Source: Smallanthus sonchifolius (lineage: Eukaryota > Streptophyta > Magnoliopsida > Asterales > Asteraceae). From it: a stretch of DNA of 64,000 nt. The notes beneath the pieces are model-generated. The model saw nothing but the letters and a program-made list of their open reading frames with translations. It did no database searches and had not been told where the DNA came from. Below are positions 34,619 through 48,237 of the stretch, one piece after another. The stretch lies in assembly GCA_023525975.1 (NCBI GenBank), contig CM042032.1:72438260-72502259 (forward strand). Direction: 5' to 3'. Every line of letters starts with the position of its first letter. The first letter of the stretch is position 1. Position numbers and translations under genes: made by a program.

Positions 34619-36286
34619 ATGGATCTCTTCCCTTTGCAAGAGAGTTACACTCTGGTCGTTGAAGGTTTAGCAATAACTCTAGCCCTCTTCTGCTTACTAT
34701 TCATCTATAAAGCCACTAAAAAGACCAATACTGCACCTGAAGCAAGTGGTGGGTGGCCTATACTAGGCCACCTCAACCTTCTTAGTGGTTCATCTGAACT
34801 TCCCCATTTAGCCTTGGCATCCATGGCTGACCGATATGGACCCATATTCACTGTCCGGCTTGGCGTACGTAGAGTTTTGGTGGTTAGTAATTGGGAGATT
34901 GCTAAGGAGATCTTCACCACCCATGATTTGATTGTCTCCAACCGTCCCAAGTACCTCGCGGCAAAAATATTGGGACACAACTTTGTGTCTTTCTCGTTTG
35001 CTCCATACGGCCCCTATTGGCTTGGAATCCGTAAGATCATCTCCATAGAACTGTTGTCAGGTAGTAGACTCGAGAAACTTAAGTTTGTTCGAGTTTTTGA
35101 ACTAGAAAACTCCATCAAAAACATATTCAAGCTTTGGAAGGAGAAGAGGGATGGAGAAGGGAAAGTGGTGGTTGAGATGAAAAAATGGTTTGGGGAGTTG
35201 AATATGAATATAGTTCTTAGAACAGTTGCTGGTAAAAGATGCACTGGAGCTATTGACGATGGAGATGAGGAGGAGATGGAGAGCCATAGTGAATTGATAA
35301 AGGAATGGTTCCATTACTTAGGGAGGTTTGTTGTGGGAGACGCTCTTCCTTTTCTTGGGTGGTTGGATTTGGGTGGACATCAGAAGACCATGAAACGAGT
35401 AGCTTCCGGACTAGACTCCGTGCTCACTAAATGGTTAGAGGAGCATCGCAAGAAGAGGGCATATGGCGATACTACAACAGAAAAGGACTTCATGGATGTG
35501 ATGATATCGGTTACTGAAGCTAACGGCTTGGTGGCCGATTATGATGCCGATACAATTATTAAAGCCACCTGCATGGTGCGTACCCTTAATTATAAAGATG
35601 GATATATATCTTTGGCTTGTTCTCCTGATTTTGTCTAGATTTTCCATACTAATTAACATGTTTTGTAGACTCTTATTGCCGGTAGTGCGGATACAACCTC
35701 CGTCATGCTAACTTGGGCACTCTCGTTACTACTAAACAACCGCGACACTCTTAGAAAAGCTCAAGAAGAGCTAGACACTCATGTGGGAAAAGGTAGGCAA
35801 GTAAACGAATCAGATCTAATAAATCTAGTCTACCTTGAAGCTGTAGTAAAGGAAGCGTTGCGACTATACCCAGCCGCGTTCCTTGGAGGTCCAAGAGCCT
35901 TTTCAGAAGACTGTAAAATAGCTGGCTACCATGTCCCGAAAGGCACATGGCTATTCATTAATATGTGGAAGCTCCACCGTGATCCAAACATATGGTCAGA
36001 CCCATCCGAGTTTAAACCAGAGAGGTTTTTAACCCCGAACCACAAGGAGGTAGATGTTAAGGGGGCAGATTTCGAGTTGATCCCTTTTGGTGCGGGAAGA
36101 AGGTCTTGTCCTGGGACACGTTTGGCATTACAAATGTTACACATAGTTCTAGCCACTTTACTGCAAAATTTTGAGATGTCATCTCCAAATGGTGCACCGG
36201 TTGATATGACCGCGAGCGTGGGATTAACAAATGGCAAGGCAAGTCCGCTAGAAGTTCTAGTTTCCCCACGCTTTAACTGGCCATAG
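34619..36286 (+). CDS. Cytochrome P450, CYP82-like, intact two-exon gene
   Basis: Exons 34619-35575 and 35669-36286; the 93-bp phase-0 intron 35576-35668 starts GTGCGT, ends TTTTGTAG, and has branch-like CTAAT/TTAAC near its end. The product is 524 residues, normal for plant P450s. N-terminal membrane anchor about 11-31; proline-rich hinge about 40-51 (APEASGGWPILGHL); I-helix AGSADTT 323-329; ExxR E381-R384; PERF 436-439; heme loop FGAGRRSCPG 459-468 with ligand Cys466. Overall wording (DADTIIKATC, WALSLLLNN) fits family CYP82, endoplasmic-reticulum monooxygenases that act on flavonoids, alkaloids or terpenoids elsewhere; the substrate here is unknown. The start MDLFPL is chosen by family likeness; in-frame ATGs at 34604 and 34520 are alternatives. 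Poly(A)-like AATAAA at 36440-36445. Confidence 0.93.
35576..35668 (+). other. P450 intron (93 bp)
   Basis: GT...AG. Splicing gives ATCM|TLIAGSADTT, restoring the oxygen-binding I-helix. Unspliced, the frame meets TAG at 35636-35638. The intron is almost identical in all four copies. Confidence 0.92.
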
Positions 36287-36475
36287 ATGGATGAACGTGT
36301 GTACCAAAACAGACTCAATGTTAAATTCAAAGAAATATTACTTGTATTTGTTCTTGTTCGAAAATATTGTTGTATAATTTCATAGTAGGTGCAGAAAACT
36401 GTAGTAGAAAGCTTGCATCTACAGTTGTTTACAGCAGAAAATAAATTGAAGTTACTAGTTCTGTACAAAAACTGT

Positions 36476-37050
36476 CAAATTCAGTTATGTATATTATGTA
36501 TAATTACATGTTTTCAAGTGAATATTTTGGTAATATTATTCTTTCATTAAAAATCAATTCTATCTCATTAGGGTATATATACGTTTTAACGTGTTGATTA
36601 TTTAAAAAAATTGAAGCGCCCCAAACTCGAGGGTCTCACACGTTGGATTTACACATCAGCATAATACTTCTTAAACTAAAATTTTCATTCAAACGCAGCG
36701 GAAACTTTGTTCAAATATTAGATCAAGTCATTACATCGAGTAAAACATAATTGTCCGAAGTAATAAACAACTAATAGGATGTTAGTCTTCAAGCCGAGCA
36801 GCCCTTTCATCCAAGCATCCAAAAGCCTCCTGAGTTTCCACAAACTGCCAAAACCTTAATCTGACATGCATATAATTAAAAGTCAGCTATGCTGAGTGAG
36901 TTCTAAAAATCCTTTAAAGCTTAAAACATTAACTTTGAACTTTATCATTTAAAAAAAGTTATCTTTATAAGAAACAAACTTTAATAGAGCATTACTTTAT
37001 CAAATCATTTTATTTTGTAAAAACATAAAACAAACTTTATCAGTTAAGCT
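36476..37050. repeat. P450 3' flank, probable antisense LTR fragment (unit C)
   Basis: Counterpart of 3760-4340, with scattered substitutions and a few small indels. No gene seen. Confidence 0.4.
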
Positions 37051-37345
37051 TTCACACGTGTAAGACTTCTTTAGCATGCTTATACTCGTACAAAGCTCCT
37101 TTAGCGTGCTTAAAAAAATAAGCTCCTTTATCATGCTTGCACATGGCAAAACTCCTTTATCATGCTTATATAAGGTAAGACTCCTTTCTCATGCTTTTGC
37201 ATAAGGCAAAACTCCTTTATCATTCTTACACAAAGTAAGACTCATTTATCATGCTTGCACAAGGCAAGACTCTTATTGCTTGTAACAAATACAAGACTCT
37301 TATCACTTGCAAGACTCCTTTAATGTGCTTAAACAAAGTAAGACT
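37051..37345. repeat. ~28-bp degenerate minisatellite, copy 3
   Basis: Same unit series as 4345-4625 and 21480-21790, in the same order, so the array was copied as a block. Confidence 0.8.
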
Positions 37346-37980
37346 CATGTGCGATACTTGGAGACCGAGAGGGTTCAAAAGGCTTGTCTACAAACTCTTA
37401 GAACCAAGTTGGGATGCTAAATATGAAAGAAAGTGAGCAATTGTCAGCAAACTTAGCAGAATTTCTATGATGTTCAAGAGCTTCGGGCCAAGCCTATAAG
37501 ACAAGGTGGTGGTGAGAAAGCTTCTAAACTCGGTTAAGCAAGTATTTGCAAATTGTAGCCTCAATAGAACAATACTCGAATTTGGAATTAATGCCATACT
37601 TAGATTTGGAATCACTACCATTTGAGGATATCGTATGCTGATATAAAGCATATGAAGACCGAATTAGACAACATGACGGGTCAAGTGAAGATCAAGGATA
37701 ACTGTTGCTTTCTAAAGACGGTGGTTAAGAAAGATAAGGAATGGTAAATATGATCGTGAACAACATGAACGAGGACGAGGTTTTAATAATCGTGGACGAG
37801 TTAGAGGCCGGCTTTAACCCAAAGAAGACCGAAGTGAATGAGGTTTGTACCGGGATACAAGAAAAATGAATTGTTACAATTGTCATGGGTATGGTTATTA
37901 TGTGACTAACTGCCCAAAATTGGAACAAAAGGAAGAGGTGTCGAATATGGCTCATGAGGATGATTCGGCGTTGCTTTGAT
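37346..37980 (+). pseudogene. Ty1/copia gag relic, copy 3
   Basis: Same relic, with CYNCHGYGYYVTNC knuckle (His lost as in the other copies), an in-frame TAA-like change after FGPSL (CCTATAAG), and a deletion near 37803 relative to copy 1. Confidence 0.75.
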
Positions 37981-38099
37981 GAAGAAACGGGTCCAAATTA
38001 GGATTAAGTGAGAGAACAATTGAGTTAATCCTGATTCAGCTCACATGTGAAACGGTTTAAAAAGTGGTTGAGTCGATATACATTAAAGAAAAAAGATAA

Positions 38100-38580
38100 T
38101 TCAAGAGTTAAAGATAATTAATGGTTTTAGATAGAGATAATAATATTATTTGATTTTCAAGTTTGTTTATGATTATCAGATGGGTTTGTTTGAGTTCGTA
38201 TTAGATTAGGTTTGAGATTAGTATTCAAGTATGATTAGGAGTCAGCTTTTAGTATAAATAGATTGCTAGGTTAAATGTATTTGGTGTGGTTTTTCTATTT
38301 TAACAAAAGAGAAAGAGTTGTGATTGGAGTTGATCACAAAACCGGATTTATTGTTTTTCAAGTTAAGCTTAGTGATCCAGTTGATTTCGTACAAATGGTA
38401 TAAGGAGATAAGGTTGAAAAATTCAGAAAATCTATGCCTTTCTGGAAAGAAAACGACAGGAAGGAAGAATAAGTTGTGAGGACCCAAAATTATCATTTTG
38501 CAGGCAAAATGTAACATCAAATTTTCAAATAATTTAATAATATTCGACCACGGGAAAAATTCTCCGTTCACTAATTTAAT
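38100..38580. repeat. Non-coding repeat downstream of gag relic (unit C)
   Basis: Counterpart of 22560-23040, ending at CACTAATTTAATAATAC, where R1's 5' flank begins. Confidence 0.5.
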
Positions 38581-40219
38581 AATACAACATCGTTATGAAT
38601 TTTTTAAACGGTTTTGCTTTCTTTTTTTTAAATTTTTACCCGTTAACTTTTTTAACATCTTTGTTACGGTTTAGTTTTTGTTTTTGTTTTTGTTTTTGTA
38701 AAGTTTTGAAATATTACTAGATATTTCGCTACAATGCATTGGTTTGCGTAAATATTTTGCTTTTTTTAGTATACATATATAAACCAAATTTTTGGAATAC
38801 CTTAAATGGAAGTGTCGGTGGCATTTGCCACCGACCAATCTCCCCCTCAACTTTATTGAAATCGTAAAAGTCTCCTCCAACTTTGTAAAATATCATTTTA
38901 ACCTTCTCAACTTTATAAAGTTTCGAGTTACCCCATATAGGATATATAATCCAATTTTTCATTAATAACTTTTGCGTTTGTTTGTTTATTTTTTTCTTAA
39001 CGTCTCGATATAATTTTTTTTTAAACGGAGTCGTATTCAAAATAAAGTATTTTTTTATGTATCGTTGGTTATATCAACAACGTGCTGGCACCATCAAGAA
39101 TTAGACCGACACCGACTGAAAAGGATCGTTACCGCTATCTAACTATCTTTTATCTAAGTTTCGATATCCACAACCGACTCGCCGTAACTTCATACGTTTC
39201 TTTTATGTATTTAACTATGATTTTTTTGTGCTTAGTCACGTAAATGTCACCGCCTCCACCGTTTAAGGTCCGCATCCTGCTGCGGAATGCGGGGCAAAAA
39301 AATTTTAACCACCTTTATTTTTATACTTAACCACGTTAATAACACCGCTTAAACCGTTTAAATTTTGTTTCCTGCGGCATAGCGCAGAGCAAATTTAAAT
39401 TTTGCTTCCTGCGGCATAGCGCAGAGCAAATTTTCTAGTTAGTATCCAAACATCAATTTGGTTACATCGATGTCATTTTTAAAAATTATTTAATAAATAT
39501 ACACAGAACTTTTTAATAATTTATTTGTTTATTCTTTTTAATAAACTCAATACATAAACGTTTTATCAGCTTATAGTTTTATAAAAAAAAATTCTTTACC
39601 AAAATTAGCATAACGGATGTTCATTGATTCGACATTAACTTTTTTAATGATATACTTTTCACCAAAATTCGTGGGTTTACGTCCATATTTCATTTTTTTA
39701 GGCCTATCCCGCTTATATAAAGGTTTTGTTTATTTTAATTTATAATTTCGAAGACGTTCCATTTTTTCATGATTTAACGATTTAATGCACCGCAACACAC
39801 GCGCGTTTTAATAGATGTTAACTATTTCATGATTTACCGGCAATTTTTGTTTAACATTTATTTTGTAAAATTCTTATCGTTTTTTTAGTTCTATTATTTT
39901 TTTTCATTTTTTACAAATTATTCGTTTCTTTGTTGTGATTATTTTTATCACCGTTTACACGTTATTTTTTAAAGATATCGTTATTATTTTAAATGCACTC
40001 CCGTAACAACACGCAGGGGTGTAAACATCTGGTTATACGTATTATAGCATCTACATTTATAAAACTCACAAATTCACACACACATGCCATGATATCTCAC
40101 TTATACCTACAATCCTAGCGACAAACTATTTCCAAGTATTGATTTAATCTCATAAACATCTTTACATTTTCTACATCTATCACCAATTTATACATTTATT
40201 TATTATATATATATATATA
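38581..40219. repeat. R1 non-coding repeat (unit C)
   Basis: Includes the perfect palindrome near 38815-38836 and a local ~32-bp tandem duplication (AAATTTTG.TTCCTGCGGCATAGCGC) at about 39359-39430. It continues into the natural downstream sequence up to the long-TIR element. Confidence 0.7.
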
Positions 40220-41301
40220 GGGGATTGTTCCCTTAAAAAGTGCAATTTAGATAAAAAGTCTAAGAAGTAATCTTATCCATTCAATTAGATGATCAAGTGT
40301 AGAGATTTAAGTGTAGGAAAAATAAGAGATGGAGGTGCATTCTTAGAAAACCCACAATTGTTCATTTTTTTCAAATCCCCCCACTTTTTTTAAACGTACA
40401 TAACTTTTTCATATGAACTTATTTTTTTTTTAAATACACCATAAAATCGAGCATTTTTTTACCTTTAATTAGAGTATAGTATTGCTATATTTAAAAATAA
40501 ATAAAATCGACACTTAATGAAATTGTGTGCTAGTTTATGTAAATGTGCTGGTTTCTGGTAAAACAGCACAATTAACTGTGATGCATTGTAAATTAACACA
40601 ATTAACTGTGATGCTTTATCATAAAACAACAACGAACATAACAATTAATTGTGCTGTTTTACTATAAAACAACATCAAAACAACGGTTAATTGTGTAACT
40701 TGCTCTTCTTAGCTAACCAAGCACAAACAAAACCAGCACAACAAAACTAGTATATCAAACCAGCACAAAACAACATTTTGATGCATAAGCTTTTTGTTGC
40801 CTACCATTGAACCGTTTTATTGATGTATGGATGCTTTAAATTTTTATTTTTAAAGAATACTACCAAATTAGGCACATAATAATTGACTAAAAGTAGCACA
40901 AATTAAAGAAACCAGCTATGTAAACCATCAAAATTTTAATATGCTAAATTGTGTTTTTTTACTAGAAACCATCACATTTACGTAAAGTAGCACAATTTCA
41001 TTAAGTGTCGATATTGTTTTTACAAAAAAAATAGAGCAATACTATACTCAAATTAAAGATAAAAAAGCGTTCGATTTTATGGTGTAATTTTTAAAAAAAA
41101 TAATGTCTTATGAAAAAGTTATGAACGTTTAAAAAAAGTGAGGGAAGTTGAAAAATGTCAACAAAAGTGGCTATTACTTAAATACCCTTCCACCCCTTAT
41201 TTTTCCTACACTTAAATCTCTACCATTGATCATCCAACTGAATTGATAAGATTACTTCTTAGGCTTATTAGCCAAATTGCATTGGTTATTTGAACCTCTC
41301 C
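40220..41301. mobile_element. Long-TIR MITE-like element (1082 bp), unit C
   Basis: Same ends and exactly the same length as 6281-7362, also set in a TA repeat. Confidence 0.7.
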
Positions 41302-41955
41302 ATATATATATATGAAAAAGTTTAAATAAAAAGGTTTTTAAACTAAAAACGGTGAGATGGGTTTAGGATAATTAGATCAAATTGTAGATTAAATTAAGAA
41401 TGATTTAATGGTTAAAATCAAATTGTAGGAGAAAAAATTGTTGGAATATTATTTTAGTCATGGCCACTTTTATTACCTTTTTATCAAGTTCTCCCTTTTT
41501 TTTAAACGTTCATAACTTTTACATATGACATTATTTTTTTTTTTAAATTACACCATAATAACGAGTGTTTTTTTTATCTTTAAAACGAGTATAATGTCGT
41601 ACAAAAACAAAAAAAATACGTTTTCCAACTCATTGTGTAATTTGTTCGTCATTGTGTAATTTGCTCGTCGTTGTGTCTAATGTAAGGTAATTGTGTCTAA
41701 TGTCAAGTAATTGTGTTAAATATTTTTCTAATGTCAGGTCATTGTGTTAAATATTTTCATCACTTGGTTATATATAATACATAAAAAGTTGTGACAAAAA
41801 TAACACGAAATTATCTAAAACGTAAAACACAATGACGAATACATATAACACAATGATGAAACATATTTGACACAATGACCAAACTTGATATTTGACACCA
41901 TAAAAACGGGCATTTTTTATCTTTAAAACGAGTATAGTGTCATTAAAAAAATTCA
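41302..41955. repeat. Second TIR-type repeat remnant (unit C)
   Basis: Counterpart of 7363-8009, slightly shorter in the TTATATAC segment. No gene seen. Confidence 0.5.
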
Positions 41956-42985
41956 GAGTCTGATTAAAGGCAGATTGGGCGATGGTGTATCGATCAAGTT
42001 CTGGATTGATCCCTGGCCTCTGGATGATCGGTTAAAAGGCATTTTCCCTTCTCTTTTTTCTTTAGTTTCAAACAAAAATTACAACGTGGCTAATTGTTTT
42101 ATTGTGCATGATGGTTCGGTTTCGTGGGACTTGGGTTGGAAGCACGCCCCGTAGTCAAATGTGGAACGTTATGATTGGTCGCAATTATTTAATATGCTAT
42201 CCTAGGTTCAGATTTCTAGTGGCGCAGATAAATGAGATTGGTTGGGCGACTCTCCTAATCAGTTCTCCGTCAAATTGGTGAAGGAGCTAGCTGCTAAATG
42301 CCGGGATCCAGGAGACGTCTTCAATATGACTTGGTGTAAATTGATCCCAATTAAATAAAACATATTCGGATGGAGGACTGAAATGGACAGCATTCCAAAC
42401 TTGGTCGCTTTGAACAAAAGGAAAGTCCCGGTCCCATCTCAACTGTGTCCTCTTTGTGAAGAAGCGCCTGAAACTCCAGAACATTTATTCACCTCATGCC
42501 TTGTGGCTACTTTGGTGTGGCAACATATTTCAAGATGGAGCAAGTCTTATCAGGTGTTCGCCTTCTCGGTCAAGGATCTTTTGGATCTCCACAAATCGAT
42601 CCAAATTGACTTAGGCAAAAAGATATCTTTCATGGCATAATTTTAATTTCTCTTTGGTGCATTTGGAAGGCTAGAAATGAAGCTCAATTCTCTAATTAAT
42701 TTATCGAAGTGGAAAGAATCATCGGAGATACAAAATCGCTCGGGTTTTTGTGGCTCAAGAATCGGTCTAAAAACAAAAATCTTCACTGGGCAGATTGGAT
42801 GGGATTTAGTGTCAATATAATGTAATTTCATAGTTGGTTTTCTTCTGTATCTGTGTAGCTTGTTCCCAGGTTCTCCCCATATCTTGTTTCGTGGGGGCTG
42901 TGCTTGGTCCCAGGTTATTGTTTGTTGTTTTGGTTGGGCTCTGCCCTATGGCTTTTTATAAAATTCAACTTTCAAAAAAAATCTA
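41956..42985 (+). pseudogene. 5'-truncated L1-type LINE (unit C)
   Basis: Counterpart of 8010-9050, with the same TAG after GWKHAP and the same frameshift after KKISF. The knuckle reads CPLCEEAPETPEHLFTSC. Confidence 0.75.
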
Positions 42986-44110
42986 TATTTTTTAGAATCT
43001 CTCTAACATGATTTTCATGAAAATGCAAACATGTCTGGAGTAATGTTGCTTGTATGCCATAGATGACACCTATATCTGCATTTGTTTCAAAAAATTTCAC
43101 TACTTCCATTCTCTAATCATACTATCAAAAGGTTCAGTTATCTCTTAACAACTTTCATTTTCTCCTTCGAATATTTCTTCGCACCAGCCCTCATTGTTTC
43201 CATTCGACACGTCAATGTGACGTTATCCGCTTCATAAGCTTCCACTGAAAGAGAAATATCATTGTTGACGTTGAAGTATGTGTTTACATGAGATGATGTT
43301 GTATACTCCTCTTAAGAAGACTTCTTACTTCTCGTCTATGGTCGAGAATCACATGGATTCTTCTATTTTGATACGTCTTTAAGTAAATTCTAATCAAGCA
43401 AACAGTCGATAAGCGACTTTTCGCCTAGTAATTTAACAAAGTTGTGTAAGAAAAAATCTATATCTTCTTGGAAAGAAAATGACAGGATGGGCAATAAGTG
43501 GGTGGACCCAAATTCTTTGTTTTACAAGGAAACTGGTAACATGAAAGTTCAATAAAATTGGACCACTGGGAAAATTCTTCATTTACTAATTTTAAAGAAT
43601 ATTGTTAATTGTATCAAATTATACATATAGCATCTGCATTGATAAAACTCATAAATACCTACAAACGTGTCTAGTCATCTCACAGATCATATCAGCAATA
43701 CCTTCAAAACTCATGACAAACTTTTTTTTCCATATAATGATTTAGTCCTACAAACATTCTTACAGTCATTTTCTCCGAATATTTCTTGGGCTTAGCCATC
43801 TCACAGTCATTTTCTCCTTCGAATATTTCTTGGGCTTAGCCATCTCACAGTCATTTTCTCCTTCGAATATTTCTTGGGCTTAGCCATCTTTGTTCCCATT
43901 CAACGAGTCAATGTGGCGTTCTCCATTTCGGTGACATCCACTTCATAATCTTCCACCAAAAGAGTAGTATCATCGTTGATGTTGAAGTATGTGTTTGTAT
44001 CAAATAATGGCGTGTACTCTTTTTAAGCAAACGTCTTGCTTCTCTTACGTGAATCAGAATCAGATGGACTCTTTGATGGTCTTGATTACTCATGTTTGAA
44101 TAATGAACTA
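42986..44110 (-). pseudogene. Degenerate coding relic (unit C)
   Basis: Counterpart of 9051-10140, with three 41-bp tandem units at 43763-43889. No intact ORF. Confidence 0.35.
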
Positions 44111-44163
44111 GTTTTTCGGTTGTAGAGACGGGTGATTTGCTGGTGTAGTGAACAAATAAGGAT

Positions 44164-45153
44164 GAAAATTTTTAGTGAAAATGTTTTTCACTAATTTTGG
44201 ACGTAATAATTGTATTTATTTATACGTTATATAAATAATTATTTATGGGTTTAGGTTCTATGTTGTGAGAGTATCATAACGAACCAAAAACACGTCCAAA
44301 ACGGAGCGAAGATGAATGAGATATCGATACTCGAAGTGGTGTGGTTGGAATGAATAATTACTAAACTTGGGTGACTCTAGTAGGATGTGTTGCATATTTT
44401 TTGCTAGTGCTAACAAATCTTGGTTATAAAAAAAATTGTCATGAACATTATAAAGGTTTTGATTATTACTCATAATTTTGACATTAACATGTCATAAAGT
44501 TTTGGATGTTTTATTTGACTCATTATGATTATAATTGTGTTTAAATAAAATAATTAAATAAGGTGTTTAGTACGAGTATAAATAGAACATTATGTTTCAC
44601 CTTTTATGAGAGAAAAAAGAATATATGAGTTTTCTTTAAATCTTACCAAGTCCATAGAAAACTAGTAGTGTATAAAATAAAGAGGAGTACTCTCTACTTG
44701 TTCTTCCACCAACTAAACTTTATTTTTTTTCCATAATCACTAACACCATAACCCAGTGCTACCTCGGGCGCGAGAGCTATTCCAGGCAGTACACACTGCT
44801 TCGGCTGTTGTACCCTTGGGGACAGACGTGTTCGTCCAAGAGGAGACACGGAATCTGTTTTAAGGGCCCCGTGTTAAACACGATCCTCAGCCAAAACCGT
44901 TCAACATTTTGTGTGTTCATTGTTGCAGTCAAGAACAGAGTAGATGACTCAGCTTGTCGAAGACGTTGGAGTCAAGAATATCATTCAAGACTACGGTTTG
45001 AATAATCTTATTTAGATATTTTTGTAATTTATCTTTATATTTGTTCGTATTGGTATAACGGTATTGTACCGGTGCATTTCACATGAATAACGAGAGTATA
45101 GTTATTATTATTTTTATTATTATATTAATAAAACCGTGACCCGCTTTCCTACA
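44164..45153 (+). mobile_element. Element H 5' LTR-like, unit C
   Basis: Ends CCTACA like the others. The first bases are lost in a small deletion (AAGGATGAAAATT). TATA-like GTATAAATAG near 44575; 23-codon ORF at 44944-45015. Its possible partner is 59689-60545. Confidence 0.5.
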
Positions 45154-47103
45154 AACTTAAACATAATTTCGTGAAGATTGTTCGTACAATCTAAACCTTT
45201 TACAAGATTTTGGTTCACGAAATGATTATTTATTTGAAAATTTTGTTCGTTGTAATTTTCAAATAAATTTGGGAAATCATGGATGTAGTACATTGAGTCG
45301 GATTATATGATTATTGGAATATAATATTTAATCTGAATACCGTAGGACAAAACGAATATTTTGATTCAAATTTTTCGAGTTATTGGTTTTTGGTCATGTT
45401 TCGTTAAATCGAATCATATACAAAAATATACGTACTTCAAAATGCGTTTTGAAGTACTTGAGTTTTTCTAATGGGCGTGTTAGAAAAAATATTTTTGTAA
45501 AACCCATAAAACAAAACGTTTGTTAACGTTTAGTTTTTTTCTGTCTAACGTGCGTGTTAGAAATCATTATTTGATTAAATAATGACGGTTTCAAAAATTT
45601 TAGAACAAACAAGTTTCTAACGTGAGCATTAGAAAATGTGGTTTTTCTAAACCCATAAAAACGTTTGAGAATGTTTTATCTCTAACGAGCGTGTTAGAAA
45701 TTATTATTTGGCTAAAGAATATCGGTGTCATTTTTTTTGGACCGTTTAACTGTAAACGTTTAACTGTGAGTATTAAACGTGTCGGTTAGAAATAATTAGT
45801 TTAATGTGCGCATTAAACAATAATTATTTGGCTAAAGAATGTCGGTTTCAAATGCTTTGAAACAAATATTTATGAACGTTTAATTGTGAGCAATTAAACA
45901 TGTCGGTTAGAAATAGTTATTTTTAATGTGAGCAATAGAAATAATTATTTGGAAAATGTGTTTTTCTAAAATCTGTCTCACAAATATTATTATTGTAAAA
46001 TAATAAAGATTTATACATTTTTAGTTAATTTCTAACGCGCGTGTTAGAAATAGTGTAATTTTAACTCACATAGGTTAAAATGTTTTTTTGTAAACATTTA
46101 ACATTCTATCGTACGCATTGGAAAGGGGTTAAATTTTATAAAATAAATAAACGTTGACGTTTTAACATGCGTATTAAATACAAATTATTTTATAAAATGG
46201 AGGTTATAAAACATTTTCGAGATGTTTATTTTCTAACAATAATATTAGAAACAGTTTGTTTGGTATAAACCAAAGCTTTAAATGTTCTAACATGAATGTT
46301 AGAAACGGTTTATTTGACATAAATTGAATAACATGAGTGTTAGAAATGGTTTATTTTATATAAACCAAAGGTTTAAAACATTTGTTTAAATGATTAATTT
46401 TCTAACAAATGTGTTAGAAATGGTTTATTTTGTATAAACCAAAGGTGAAAAACATTTATGTATAAATGTTATGGCTTGTGCGAATTTACGGTACCACAAC
46501 TCTTGCGCGAGTTACCACTCTAATGCACGAGCCGGTTCGGTCGATGGCCTTAATTAACATCATTATGTAATTGATGTTTTGGTTGGACCATAATGATGTT
46601 TAATTAACTTTAAGCTTTGGTTTTCAACTAGGTTGGACTAAGTTAATGGTCTTAAATTAATACAATTATTTTGATTGGACCATGGTGAATGTTGTTTAAA
46701 TCACATTAAGTTTTGTGATAATTACACATTACTAGGGGAATAATGTTTTGAAATATTCTAACGTACCGTGGTTGTGAACAGAATTAATTGTTCAAATAAA
46801 ACTACTTGCGAGTAATTTACGGTATAAACAACTTCTTAGTTGTTTGGACACTCTTGTAACTTGTCTATTTAGAGTTTCAAGACGAAACGACTAATTTGTC
46901 CTTATGAGTGCATGGAGGGAGTACCTCAACACATGCCACAAGATGCTATCATTGCGATGATTTTATTAGGACAATGAAAGTGTTGAAGATAATAACACTT
47001 TGAGATTTAATGTCTAGATATTTTGACATATTCGTTTAAATTATTATAATAAAAAAGGTTTTGTATTATATTGATTAAACGTTGTATCATTGTTTGTGTT
47101 CAC
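45154..47103. repeat. Element H hairpin-rich interior, first half, unit C
   Basis: Same stems as 11387-13340, usually with unit A's sequence. Closer to unit A than to unit B in indels, for example the CTAAACCCATAAAACG segment. Confidence 0.8.
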
Positions 47104-48237
47104 TGTAATATCCCGGATTTTTCGATGTACCTTTTCCCTAAACGCTTACCGTGTTATTTTAAACTTTAATCCTTATTTTCTTAAATAGTAAAAAAAAATC
47201 TATTTATTTAATATGAATCTAAGGAAAACATTCATATATGTATAAATATATATATATATATGTACGTTTATTATTTTTTTTTATCTTTATTAAACAAGAT
47301 ATTATTAAAATCCTTAAAACATATAAGTTTATAATTATATAAATAATTTATAAACTTATTTCTAAAACATTTAAACTTACAAATCATAAATCCTAGAAAT
47401 TATTTCATAAAATAATAAAGGAAATAAAAACTTATAAAACTTACTTAGTGTTTATAAAAATAAAACATAATTTTTTTATAAAAAGTCCGAGGACTAAAAC
47501 TGTCAAATGCTGAAACTTATTTTAAACTGAAAATGAAACTTTAAACTTAAAGTGACAGAACGTAGGAACTTCAGGACCTGTTCTGCCACAAAGCCAATCA
47601 TCCGAAACCAGGATCAGTCACGAGTTCGATCCCGGCTAGGCCCGTTTTTTTTTCGTTCCTTCACGCAAAACCGCGATATCGACCGGGTTCGATGAACCTC
47701 GAACTCGCCTTCGGCGTGCGACCCTATCCCTAGGCATTCCAACGCCCGATTTCTACTTTAAACACCGCGTGGGTCGAAAATTTAATGTGTTTTCCCAACC
47801 GAAATCGTCTCAACGGTACGGGTATTTATGACGGGAATTGGCTATAAATACCGACTCATACACCTCAACAACATCACCCTCAATCTTCCTAAACACTCAA
47901 TTCAAACATTCGTCACCTACATTCTTCGATTTGGAGCTGCAACCGCCGACGACCACCACAGTCTCATCCTCTTTCAATTCAGCATCATATCAGGTAATTC
48001 GAAAGCCCCTCCTCATCGTTTTCGTGCCTCGATCATTTACCCTTTGTCAAATTACAATGACAGAGGGATTTACACTTCGAATTTACGGGATTATCGATCT
48101 AGGGTTCATACGGGGAACAGGGGCGAATTGAGAAGCTGTTTATCTATTTGATTTTCCGTGAATTAAACTAACGAGACCCGTAGTCGGGCGGTTAGTGCGT
48201 ACGTGTTATGCTTCGACCCGGTCAGTGACCCGGGTTC

